64,000 nucleotides of DNA, taken from assembly GCA_026874595.1 (NCBI GenBank), contig CM049317.1, positions 21,028,882-21,092,881 on the forward strand, in the 5' to 3' direction. Numbering within the stretch: position 1 is the first letter of the stretch; every line of letters starts with the position of its first letter. The notes below the pieces were generated by a model, which saw only the letters and a program-made list of their open reading frames with translations, did not search any database and was not told where the DNA came from. Source of the stretch: Sipunculus nudus. Its lineage: Eukaryota; Annelida; Sipuncula; Golfingiida; Sipunculidae. The position numbers were made by a program, and so were the translations under genes. This document shows, piece after piece, positions 1-32,985 of the stretch.

Positions 1-360
1 CAGAGAATAATATTTATATATGGGAAATGAAATGGGAGTTAACTGTGAAATATCATACGTTATATCTATACATTGTTTAGAATCAAAATACACTGAAACC
101 ATGTAATACATGAACTTCCTTATACCTTATATACTTAATTGTAGATCCTTACACTTAAATGTAATATATTTGAAATGTGTCACACAGACAATAAAAGACT
201 GCTGTGTAAGGACAGTGTCCCAATGTCTCCATCGTAAAAGAAAATTCGGATTCGGCTTTTCCATTTTTGCATAGTTGACAGCAGAAACAGGTGAGCTTTT
301 CCACATAAGGAAACTGAATGCATGCATATTGCGTGTATTCAAATAATATATAAAATTAGG
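1..360. other. Paralogous flank block, unit 1 left end
   Basis: This stretch aligns by eye with about 31131-31465: both share the start agaataatatttatatatgg, the phrase cacacagacaataaaagact and a tail ending in aataatatataaaat. It marks the left end of the tandem unit that contains gene 1, matching the left end of the unit that contains gene 2. The minus-strand reading frame here is broken by a stop in the unit 2 copy, so I do not call it coding. It may be 3' untranslated or intergenic DNA. Confidence 0.6.
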
Positions 361-3300
361 CTTGGAAGATGCAATTGACCTTTCCGACGCTTGGCCCTAA
401 GCCCCGACAACGGTTGCTTAGTCCCACATTTGTCCAAGCGGGCGCATGTACTTAGTACACGAGAACATGGCATGGCGGCAAGCCGCGACTCGCTTGCACA
501 TACATATCCCTGAGAACATATATTATTAGTTTTGCCAGGACAAGTCATCTTGTCACAGAACACTTAAAAGAGAGAATCAGAGATGTGTGCATGATCAGAT
601 GATGTCAAAATGTTGGAAAAACATCAGGAGCGATGCCGTCTGCGTGAGAGCCCCGGTGCTGCATGGCGCTCTGAATGGAAATATTGAACGCCGGAATCTT
701 TAGTTCGAGCGAGAGGACGACATATTAGCTGAGTCATATATCACCTGTAGAACAGGGTAAGATTTACCTACATTATTCACATTTTCTTTCAAATATAATA
801 TTCATTTGTCGATGATGACGGCGAGTTATACTGACAGTTCGGCATGAAAACCCATACCGGTAATATGACAGACCTCGATGTTGTTTGTAAACAAAGTGAT
901 GCCATGTGACTAGCGGCCCAATGTGAAAACATGCCCGTTAAACGAAAAAGGAATGGGTTTAATGTGCTGTTTTTGCCATAAAATTTTATTATAAAATAAA
1001 ATGGGCGTACATTTTTTAATTAACCGATTTTTTGCCCCTGCACTATAGCTCTGTAGCTACTGACGTGTAACCCCATCACTTGCTGATTTATTACTGTGCC
1101 AAATAATAGAGAGAAAAAAAGAAACTGGTTTTAAAGTTTATTTCCTTATTAATGACTGGACTGATGACCTCTAATGGCGATATCAGATGTTTTTATATAA
1201 TATACCGTGACGCACACAGCCTGAACACAAATACTATATTGCTTGATTACCAAGTAATGGGTTAACATTTTTTTCCTCACAGAAACTAGGCTGACATACT
1301 TGATGCCAGTGCATATTCATTTCATTTTCCTTGCTTTTAATTAACTGTGTGGTATTTACCAGAAATTCATTCTATCATTATGATGATGAAAATATGTAAT
1401 GTAAAAATCAGATATAACCATATGTATTACCATGCATGATGCTAGTCCTTCAATTTTATTGTTATAAAACTGAAATATATGCTTGTATACCCAAATACGT
1501 GCAGCTGCAACAATAAAAAAACAAACCCAGAGAGAAATGGATGTAGGAATCTGAACTTGCCTCATGCCTCTGATGGCACAGTACCCAGTATTCTTACGAG
1601 GCTTACAGTGACATACAACCAGAAGACCTGCAACACAAATGCCAATTTCTAATGATACTTAAATTATACTCAAGACCAAACATATGTGACATGTTTATTT
1701 TGTAAACATCAGTGATACACCGTCATATAAATGTTGATGTATAAGTGTATTGGCGTACACAGACTTATGAAAGGAGAATAAAAATTATGAATCTTGGTTT
1801 TTCTCTGTGTATTAATTGCTGATTCAGAATAAGTTAATGTGTTTGTTGTAAGTCTTTTCTCTTCAATAAACTTTTAAATCTGGGGTGTATGTTCAAGTTT
1901 GTGACAATCTGAAATGTTAAATTAGAGACCAGCATGTATCCTCATTATAGAGATTCTCTAAATATTCAGACTCCCAGCATCTAACTTTCCTTTTGTGGAA
2001 ATTAAATGTCCCTATCTTGTCAGAAATATGACAATCGATTAAGCCTGTGGTGCAGATAGATTGTGGACTTGGTCCTGTCCTTTATGTTGTGGAGAGTTCA
2101 AAACTTGTTCCATTTGCTGTCACCATTCTCTGTTGTTTAAATGCAGATATACTGGCAAATGAAGCAGTCTCTCTATAAAATAAATAAAGAAAAATAAAGA
2201 TGATCAACTTTATATTTCCATAACTAAACTATATACAGAGGAAAACCATATGGAGAAAGGGTTAACTACAGGTATGAACTGGAATTGAAAGTTCTAATAA
2301 CATGACAAGGAAGTTGAGCCAAGAGTCTAATAATTGTCGATTCATATAGCCCTACATTTGTCAATATGTAATTCTACTAGAACTCTGATGACTTGGGGGG
2401 GGGGGGGTATTCCAACATAGCACTATTCCACTCTAAATATTGTGGTAAACGTCCACTTGCCCCCAGACCATGTCTGAAGAGTGAAGAATGGGCGCTGTCC
2501 ATATATTATTTTTCTATTATATACATTTTTAACATTCTATGCTATATTAACATTCAAATATTCACTACCCCCATTTTCTATGCGAAAATGACTTTAAATC
2601 AGTACTTTGCCTCACACAGTCAAACCATTAATGAACCAGTGACATGACTTGCAGTTGGCAACATGAATCAAATTGATTTGATGCTACTATTGCTGGTTCA
2701 TTTATCACCACAATCATTTTGTCACCAACAGTTCACATGCGGTTTGCCATGGGTAAAATCATGTAACAAAGTTCACTTGGTGTTGTTGTTGACTGTTGTT
2801 ATTCATGTCTACCTAATAAAGCAGTGTTCAAATAGTGACCAAATTGTTCATTATCACAATTAATTGTCAATTGTAATTTCATTTTTTAATCATAGTTCTA
2901 AGACACTGAATAAACCTCAACATTTATAGTCTCCCCAGTTGTGTTAAAGTGAAACTGAAATATGTATATTGGTATAGGGATTTAAGTTCATGGGGTTTCC
3001 TCTTCTGATTTAATAGAACTTAAAAAAAAATAAAATAATATCACCTACATTAACATCCCACATACAATTTTCCTTACACTATTTTTTTTTATATATGTTT
3101 ATTACACACATCATTATATATGAAAGGAGTATTAATAAAAAATTGTATAAATCAGAAAACAAAATTTGATAACAAAAATGTTGACGTAATATTCATAAAT
3201 AAATAATCATATATAGGCAAGTATTATACATTACTGTTACCACATGAAAGAATAAAATTCTTCAAAATTCAATGATTTGTAAATTCACAATGGCAAGGCC

Positions 3301-3440
3301 TAGCCAAGGGCTAAATTCTTAATGCTACAATATAAACCAAAGTCCGATGCAGTTGTCAAGTTGTCACTGTGTAATATGTGCAGAGCCAAAATGGGTCCAC
3401 AGTCAACACTGTTGCAAGCACGTGTTCCACTGAGCTGCTG

Positions 3441-4856
3441 ATTGGGCCACGGGTCTATCTAAAACGCAGAGAATCCGCGGAGAGATGGAGAATTTGCGGA
3501 GAGTTTTTATATGCCATGATGCTTTTAAATACACTTTAAAATCATTTAAAATCTCCGTCTATATTACTCTTATCATATTTGGGCACTGTTAAATGACCGA
3601 AATAATTTTTAAAAATCTGTACATAATTAAGCATTTTATCATGAACAATGTAGACTCACCCCCAGGTGAATGTGCTACGTAAAATGTAACACCCGCCTGA
3701 GTCACCAGCTGACACTGACAGATCTTAAGACGGAACCGCAACACTGTTTAATTAATGTTTCAACAGTTAATTGTGCCAACCATGCATGTGTATCAAATTT
3801 ACAGATGGTGAACGAAATATATAATATAATAAATTAATCATTGCATTTACCTACATTTATTGATAGATAAAAAACACTATCACCATTTTTTAATAGACCT
3901 AATTTACATGCACAAATAAAAACTAAAAACACAAACATTCGACTTTATACACTAACAAAGATTGCACCTAAAAGCTTATGAATCAACTTGGCAGTAGGAT
4001 TATAACAAATAAAAGAAAAAAGTAGTAAATATATATTGTGATTACAGTAACAGAATTATATATTTCTCATAGTCTGTACAAAATAAACCACACTTCTTTC
4101 GGACCATAACAATACAGGGTACAATAATAATAATAATAAAAGAAAAATATAGCACAATGTACACATACATCCAGCGATAGTAAAGAACTTATTTTTACAA
4201 TCTGTACAAAACCGTTTCATTAATTGTTTAATTTATTTTAAAGACAAATGCACATTTTAAATGAAACCACCTTTAACCTTTTAAAATTGTTTTTATCACA
4301 CCCAATCATGTCTTCGAATACATCTCCTAACCCACATTCACATTCAATCCGAATGGTTATTGTTGCATTATATTTAGGCTTTGGTATTCTAAGAGAAAGT
4401 TTTTTTATTTAGGGAATGGTGTAAAAAAATAATGCCTGAACTGAAACAAGAAACTAAGTGCTTTTGCATTAAACTCTGTTTAAAATATTCAATTTGTTCA
4501 ATTTCTTAATTGAAACAAAAGTCAACTGCATTTGCATTGCAAACAGTTCACAGTCTCCTAATGCTGTTCGTTGTCTCTGGCATGATGGCATATGCAAATA
4601 GAATCTTATTGGTGAAGAACCTGCTTTCCCATACGACTGATCGAGAGAGCTGAATTTTACGTGAATTTACAGAATTTTAATTACATGTATTTTGGTCATT
4701 TGAAAGTGAAAAAAATATATTAAGAGTAATATAGTTAGAGATTTTAAGTGATTTCAATGTGCATTTAAGGGTTTCATTGCATATAAACACTCTCCACAAA
4801 TTCTCCACGAATTCTCCGCGAATTCTCCGCGTTTTAGAGAGACCCGTTGGCCACTG
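3441..4856. mobile_element. Non-autonomous DNA transposon with ~80-bp TIRs (hAT-like?)
   Basis: The left end (3441-3520) and the reverse complement of the right end (4778-4856) match over about 80 bp. They share gggtctntctaaaacgc followed by an iterated gcggagaat motif, and then a shared tttatatgc. The right terminus read inward begins cagtggcc, similar to hAT ends. No transposase ORF lies between the ends, so this is a deletion derivative or MITE. I could not find an 8-bp target duplication, so the hAT label is tentative. Confidence 0.6.
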
Positions 4857-5130
4857 GGGAAAAATGTACCCTGTGTCTTGTGTTTGTTTGATATCATGAT
4901 CTTTTCACAGGGGCGATGGGTCTTATTAAACGGGGTACCCGGAGACAGTAACGATAACGTTCGGATACAGATCACTTCTCTGAACACCCCCCCCCCCCCC
5001 CGGTCCGGTTCAAACTTACGCTGGAATGGCCGGCTATATGTGGAAAATAATCGGTTGTCAGTCACTAAACAAATGAGAAACTGTCGTAACAGAGACACGA
5101 GGAAAAGGTTTGATAGCTAATGACACTCAC

Positions 5131-5260
5131 CGTTGAAGATAAAGCGTTCTGGCACTTCTGCATTTGTGCTTGTAAATATTGGTGACGTTGAGCAGGCTGT
5201 GCCCTGTGCGGCCTTCGACACGTACGCCTTGATCAACCGGAAACATTCCGCCAGTTCATT
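5131..5260 (-). CDS. Candidate isolated exon, unknown gene
   Basis: The minus strand reads open from a plausible acceptor (pyrimidine-rich ...aatccttaag) to a consensus donor (AACG then GTGAGT). The peptide begins NELAECFRLIKAYVSK and ends VPERFIFN. GC content and codon texture differ from the AT-rich surroundings. An in-frame stop lies upstream with no ATG in between, so it would be an internal exon. No partner exons were found and I do not recognise the peptide. It sits inside the segment missing from unit 2. It could also be a chance open frame. Confidence 0.3.
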
Positions 5261-6029
5261 CTTAAGGATTAAAATAAGCCTGGCCCCTCCCTAACCTTTC
5301 AGGGCTTCTCTCGTCACCGTTGCACGTTCTCCATGAACTTCTGAGAACCACCGTTCGTGGAAGCACAAGCCGCACAAAATAAGGTGCTGTCATATCCACG
5401 TGCGCACGATCCCACAAAGTTGTGGTACAATAAGGCGGACACTCAACACGTGGCGATCACGTCATAAATGATGTTATTGGATTTGCCAATTGGTTACGCA
5501 TGACTGACAGGTCGAAAGCATCAATTCACATGAAATCAAAGGATCTCATCGTTTTGTTGGTTGAAAATGTGGTCAATGCATTCGAAAGATAAACCATTTT
5601 CTGACTGTCATTCCATTATGTTTTTACGCGTATCTTTAAAATATTTCTCATGCAGAGCCCAGACAAGCAGAATATACAGTACAAATGTTATGACTAAAGA
5701 GTGTGTGTTTACACATTTCGATATGCACACGTAACTATGTTTGTTCTATGAGTAAGTGTCTTACATTAGCTGTACAAGAGCTATGATTATTTACGGTTGA
5801 TTAATTAATCCAGACGGCACCACCAGTCTCCAGGAACTGAGGAAACACTTCATTATCAATATGCATGCAGAGAATCATGGTCATCAAAGCATTAGTTTTT
5901 CAGATACTGGAGCTTTTGTATCAATTTTTTTCATTATTCGGGGGGGGGGGGGGGGGTTCAAAGGAGATTTTTCAGGGACCCTTGTATGCAAGAAGAAGAT
6001 TGTAGGGCCGAATTGTGCCCTGTTAACGG

Positions 6030-6130
6030 ATGGACGGACAGACGAACAGAAAGACGGATAGACGGACGACGGACAAAGAGTGATCGCTATAGCTCAGAAG
6101 ACTTTCAGTCAGCTGAGCTAAAAACAACCT
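6030..6130. repeat. Dispersed GGACGGAC...AGCTCA repeat tail
   Basis: Short iterations of gacggac are followed by ggacaaagagtgatcgct, then tatagctcag and tcagctgagcta, which can pair as a hairpin. The same composite recurs at 15411-15478, 32583-32650, 33190-33255 and 42828-42905, so it is an interspersed family rather than a local accident. It usually ends an element that begins with a caccagtct...atgcatgca module. Confidence 0.6.
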
Positions 6131-8269
6131 TCGAAAGGGTTTGTTATTACCAGATGAAGAAAAGTTTATCAGAGACAAAAGGTTTTAAAAAAAACCCTTA
6201 AAGGGTTTCTTCATAGGGACACTAGAAAACCGTTCCCTTTAACAAAATAGCGATCATGGAAAATCGGATATGGCGTGTACGACCTTTAAAATAAGGTCAA
6301 AATCGGGAATAAATATCAACTGCAATTCTATCACCATAAATAATATTGTGCCCATAGGTGTCTTGAAAATCAGCAATATTTGAGATCAAGCTCAACCACG
6401 GGTAGAAAAAAACTTTAAAATTGTAGTTGATGGTTTTGAACTCCGGGGGACCAGAGAATGTCTATCCACGAAACATTTTGAACCTAATATTTATATAGCA
6501 ATAAAATCCTCAACTCCTGTAAGGCTCCAGTCCATACGGGAAGGCTTGAGAAAGAGAGGCTTAAATATTGTTTAAATAATACAATGATTTTAGGAAAAAG
6601 TTTTAGTCATGCCATTATACCTCTTCCGAGAGGCGGTTTTATGTTTCCCCCAGGCTATTTTTTCCCTAAATTTCCGACTACACGTTTTAGTCTTGGCCGA
6701 TGTTACGCGGTCAATTATTTTTATTGATTGATTGAATGAATGGGTAAAAAATGAAGAATGATTACACATGAAAGTTGCACATTTTTTATTCATTTTTCAA
6801 CAGGAGAAGATTGCACTATGTAACCAGTATACAAATATACGTTAGATAATACATGTATACGATATTAAAAAAAAAATAAGTCTGAGGCAAAGTGGCACAC
6901 ATATTCATATGAAAATCTAATGAAACGTTTAGAATTCCCTGTAACAAAATACTGTAGATTATATTTGACCATTACTAAGCTAACTCAAAACATATTGTAA
7001 TCATCTAAAGCTAAGAAAATATATTGAAATAAAATCTATTTATATCACATAAATTGCAGCCGATGGAAGCAATTTTAAATGATGTTCATGTATTGATATA
7101 TGTGTAACGTATTTGTATACAGAAATCACGTAATATACACATGCATAAAACTCCCCTAAAACAATGCAGATTCCACTTTGTTGTGTACATATTTTATTCA
7201 ATTGTAAAGCTAAGATTCCATAAGCATGGAATGCAGAATGTGAGTTTAAAGATTTCGAATGTATCGGACCTATCGCTACGGATGTCATGAGGAAACGAAA
7301 AAAAAATCGCTGAATGTAGCAAATGATCTTGCAGGATACGCATTCCGCATACTGGATCCGTGCACATGGCATATCGACATATTTTATTATTCAATATTGA
7401 TTTTCCAGACATATGAAATCTTAACAAAAAAAATACATATACATGTATAATATAAAACTGCACAAGTGAAAAAAATAATAAAATATCAGAAGATAGTGTG
7501 ATTGTGTAGAGGGTTTTACCTTAAGTTTTTTTACCTTTTGTTTAGCTGATTCTGAGAATAGATACCGTCTAGTTGAAAAATGCTTAATATAGTTACAAAA
7601 TCAACATGATGCATTGTGCGTTCGTCGATATTCACAGTAAAAGAAACGTTAAATTATCGATGTTGCTACTAATCATATGGTCTAAGTAGTTAATGTTCAT
7701 TATTCTGTCAAACCGACATAAATACCCTTAATGCAGTTTTATCAACTGTTATAAATATATATTGCAATAAAGAAATGATATAAATGACAAATAAATCTGC
7801 TATTCCTCCGGAGTTTAAGGCATATATGTAAATTTTAAAATCAAATATAGAGGGCATGTGTTCTATACTTTTGGTGCTCCCTTTTGGCCTTTGTTACAGA
7901 ATCAGACACTTCTGAAAAGAAAATGTAAAATAAAATGTGTAAATAATCATCGATATCTTATATGTGTATGTGTATACACATTGCTTCTAAAGGCACAGTT
8001 TATAAAAAAAATACCAACTATTAATTAGTGTTTTTTTTTTCTTAATGGTTACATTTTTAAATAACATGTTCCTTAGTCTTTACTATGTGATTTCTTATTT
8101 AAATGGTTACTTTAAGAACATGTCCACGCAATGGAATAAGTTAACAAGCTCGTAATGCTAAAATCAAAAACTGAATCAACTGGTCATACGAAAAGCGTTG
8201 AAGGAAGAAGATAATATTTATTAAAACTATGGAGGGGGCAGGGGTCTGGAGCTATATGTCCAGAAAGTT

Positions 8270-8830
8270 GGGAAGTAGAGATCCCTAAAAAGCCTTATAT
8301 AGTAGAGGTCCCTATGTAGTAGAGACCTCTTCAGAGTAAAGTTTCTATATCAGAGATATCCCTATACAGTAGACCCCTATATAGTAGAGATAACTTCAGA
8401 GTAGAGAGATTATATCGTAGAGATCCCTACATAGTAAAGATTCCCATATAATAGAAACCCTATATGATTGAGATCCCTACATAGTAAAGATTCCCATATA
8501 ATAGAGATCCCTACATGGTTGAGATCCCTATATAGTAGAGATCCCTACATAGTAGAGATCATTGTATGGTATAGATCCCTTCACAGTAGAGTTCCTCTAA
8601 ATCCCTGCATAGTGGGGATCCCTTGATAGCAGAGATCTCTACATAGTAGAGATCCCTATATCGTAGAGATCTCTACATAGTGGGGATCCCTATATAGCAG
8701 AGATTCCTACTTAGTAGATATCACCGTATTGTATAGATCCCCACTCAGAATAGATCCCTATATTGTAGAAATCCCTAAATAGTGGGGATCGCTATATAGT
8801 AGACATCCCTACATAGTAGAAATTCCTACA
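8270..8830. repeat. Minisatellite, ~18-bp unit tagagatccctacatag
   Basis: Imperfect tandem copies of tagagatccctacatag (variants with tatatag and tatcgtag) run for about 560 bp. The array lies just downstream of exon K1, and the same array lies just downstream of exon K2 at 35750-36270. It therefore predates the tandem gene duplication, or was copied with it. Confidence 0.8.
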
Positions 8831-8902
8831 TTTATATATATATATATATATAAATATATATATATATAGATATCAAGTGAATAATATATAAAAAAAAATC
8901 AC

Positions 8903-30293
<21,391 letters not shown>

Positions 30294-31130
30294 TATGCCT
30301 CCAATAAAGGTGATATATCAATATGAAGGCTAACGTTGCGCATGCTCTGCAGACTCTGTTTTTTTTTTTTGTTTTTTTTATTGTGGTTTTACGTTAAAGT
30401 GATATATGTCTTTATATGACACTGAACGAGAGGTCAAGCGCCTTAACAGGTCCCTCAAGGTGTAATGAGGACAACTTCAGGTAAATATCTAACAGGATTA
30501 CCTATTATTGGTATTATAAATGTTAACTCCTAATCTATTGGACTTGACTGACGACATTTCATAGGTTACTGGGTATTGCATCTATTCTCACGTCATGTAC
30601 AACGTGTGCAGAAGTTTATAATTATCAAGTACCACTCTTTTGTGGCGATTTACATCCTTTTAATGTTCAGCAAAGCCGGACTTTTTATATTCTATGAACA
30701 TTTCTATCCTATCTTGAGTAAGATTTATTTGGCCAAACATCCGACATAAACGGAAAAAACATACAAATATTGCCTTTTTGCAAGACTATAAGTATTGATT
30801 TCTTCCTGGAGGCTAAAGAATGACCACACAAACAAAAGTCCGATCAGTTCTATGTTAACAGAAAAGATAACAGGAAGATTTTAAAGTGATATAGATATAA
30901 ACTAGGAGAATAATTTTTAAGTCTTAGAAAATATTATGTTTCCAATTTCTGTGCAAGCCTTATCAAACCGACACTATCACCTTTTGCTGTTAAATTAAGG
31001 GATTTTTAAGGTATATTTGGGAAAAACGGACTTACTGCATACCAGTAAACCCTATTCAATTTTTAAAGATAGCAGGGGTATAAATATCACTAGGGGGTTA
31101 TGGTCAATGTTATCATCCCCCTGCTATTGA
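30294..31130 (-). promoter_or_regulatory. Presumed promoter and 5' flank of gene 1
   Basis: The 0.8 kb upstream of the gene 1 start codon lies between gene 1 and the downstream flank of gene 2, so it should hold the 5' UTR and promoter. I see a gcatgcgcaac motif about 50 bp upstream of the ATG and a poly-A/T tract (30360-30382), but no clear TATA box. The placement is by position only. Confidence 0.35.
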
Positions 31131-31784
31131 GAGAATAATATTTATATATGGGAAATATATATATATATATATACCTGGTTTAGAATTAACATAAACTGGA
31201 AGCCTGTAATACATGAACTACCTTAATCCTTATATACTTAATTGTTAATCCTTATACTTAAATGTAATATATTAAAAATCGGTCACACAGACAATAAAAG
31301 ACTGATGTGCCAGGACAGTGTCCCGATGTCTCCATCACAAAGGAAAATTCGGATTCGGCTTTTCATACTTGACTGCGGAAACATGTATGGTTTTCTACAT
31401 CTGGAAGCTGAATGTATGCATCTTGCGTGTATATAAATAATATATAAAATGAGGCATAGCGGATGCAATACACATGAAATCAAACTCATCGTGTTGATGC
31501 GTGAAAATGTAGTAAATCCAGTCACATGATAAATCCTTTTGTGCATAACATTATGTTTTGAAGTGAATCTTAAAAGTCATTCTCATTCGGGGAGGCAGAC
31601 AAGCAGAATATAAAGTACTTAAGTTATGACCAAAGAGTTTGGGTTTACTCAATACGATATGCAGTTATGCACATGTAACTGAAATTTTTTTCTAAGAGTA
31701 AATACAAAATGGATTTTATTTATTTTATTTATAAATTAGCTGTACAAGAGCTGAGATCATTTTCGGATGGTTTATTTACAGCCA
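31131..31784. other. Paralogous flank block, unit 2 left end
   Basis: Matches 1-360 and then, after the 5.1-kb gap, about 5525-5770. No coding sequence could be supported: the frame open in unit 1 is interrupted here. Confidence 0.55.
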
Positions 31785-31925
31785 ACCGAAAATAATCTCA
31801 AACAAGCACCCGAACATGAACAATCACAGACCAACACAAATCAGTCACCTGATGAGTGCCATGTCGTGTGCACGAAACCTGCGGGTAGTGACAGTAATGC
31901 ATTTAAGTATATTTTTAAATTATAT

Positions 31926-31966
<41 letters not shown>

Positions 31967-32985
31967 CTAACTTGTTTTTTCTTCATTAATAAAAGGCCAG
32001 TATGCTTAACAAGTGACCCTTCGGTAATGACGCCTAGCCGACAGACATGTTGACAATATGTTCGTGCACAAGTAGTAGGTGGTATCATCATTCATGCATT
32101 TTAGCTTAAGTTCATCAAGACCCATACGCACACCAAATTTAATAACAAACCATCCAGACTTTCCTGAGAAATCTGGTATTTTTTTTAAAACTTGTTCCTT
32201 TATTTCTAGGGTGACTCAAACACGCCCTGTAACTCGTAGAATATAAGTCACAGTGACATAATTTCAGAATTTTGAGGAGAACTTTTGAGGAACTCGAAAA
32301 TTCGTATAAATTTGATGCAGGTGGCGCAACCATTCATGCCCAGTAGCTTATATTCATTATGACCCATAAGCCCAATCATTTGATGAAAATCCATCTGGCC
32401 GTTGCTTAGGAATCTGGAAATTAGTGTGTATTTTTTAATTGTTCTGGGTGTTTGACAGGCTCCGTAACTCGTAGAATAAAAGCCACAGTGATCTAATTTT
32501 AATTATTTTGAGGGGAACTTTTGAGGACCTCTAAGGATGCAGAGGTTCATTATTCTTTATGGCTTTATGGTTACGATTTGTGACCTGTGACGGATGGCCG
32601 GACGGCCAAATGATGATCGCTATAGCTCAGATGACTTTCGGTTAAAAAATGCGTACAAATTAAAAAAAAACAGGATGCGCCACCAGTCTGCAGGAACTGA
32701 TGACACACTCCGTGGTCAATATGCATGCAACTAATCATAGTGTTAAATGTATTAGTTTTCAGATACTGGAGCTTTTGTATTAATTTTTTTAGTATCCTGA
32801 AGGATACTTCTGATCCCAACAGCTCAGATGATATTGGAAATAGAGACTTAATGTCAGGGATCCAAGGATATTTTTCGTGGACCTCCTTGGAGGTCAAGAT
32901 AGAAGATTCTTGATGGTTACGATTTGACGACCGCGTCTTTGAAGGTCTCAACAATAGAAAAATAATACGTCAAAACTAAAAAAAA
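31785..32985. other. Unit-2-specific insert with tandem ~245-bp modules
   Basis: Absent from unit 1, where flanking matches are contiguous near 5770-5811. It contains an AT tract (31930-31961) and two diverged modules (about 32090-32330 and 32331-32580) that each run from a ccattcatgc start through cgtaactcgtagaat to ttttgaggggaacttttgag. A GGACGGAC/AGCTCA tail (32583-32650) follows, then another caccagtctgcagg module at 32678. Confidence 0.5.
32583..32650. repeat. Dispersed GGACGGAC...AGCTCA repeat tail
   Basis: Diverged copy: cggatggccggacggcc, then gatcgctatagctcagatga. It ends the tandem-module insert of unit 2. Confidence 0.5.

Larger units (their letters stand above)
361..5530. other. 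Unit-1-specific 5.1-kb segment
   Basis: In the second unit, sequence matching position 360 joins directly to sequence matching about 5530 (junction near 31465), so this segment was inserted in unit 1 or lost from unit 2. It is mostly AT-rich with no supportable gene. It has a G tract at 2396-2407, a C tract near 4987-5001, a TIR element (3441-4856) and one exon-like stretch on the minus strand (5131-5260). Nothing else in 600-3440 could be identified. Confidence 0.5.
5525..8830. other. Downstream flank of gene 1, paralogous to unit 2
   Basis: This non-coding block aligns with 31465-31780 plus 32988-36270. Shared phrases include the ggcaccaccagtct module, ttgcactatgtaaccagtat, the gaatgtatcggaccta segment near 7257 and 34673, and the minisatellite. 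It carries a G tract at 5941-5956. A minus-strand frame at about 7195-7360 stays open in both units, but so does no obvious splice signal, so the terminal exon or 3' UTR of gene 1 may be here but was not resolved. Confidence 0.5.

Noticed and set aside
7040-7463. Minus-strand ORFs as the terminal exon of gene 1
   Set aside because: One frame is open in both units, but the acceptor is poor, the phase-0 frame stops early in unit 2, and surrounding non-coding DNA is equally conserved.
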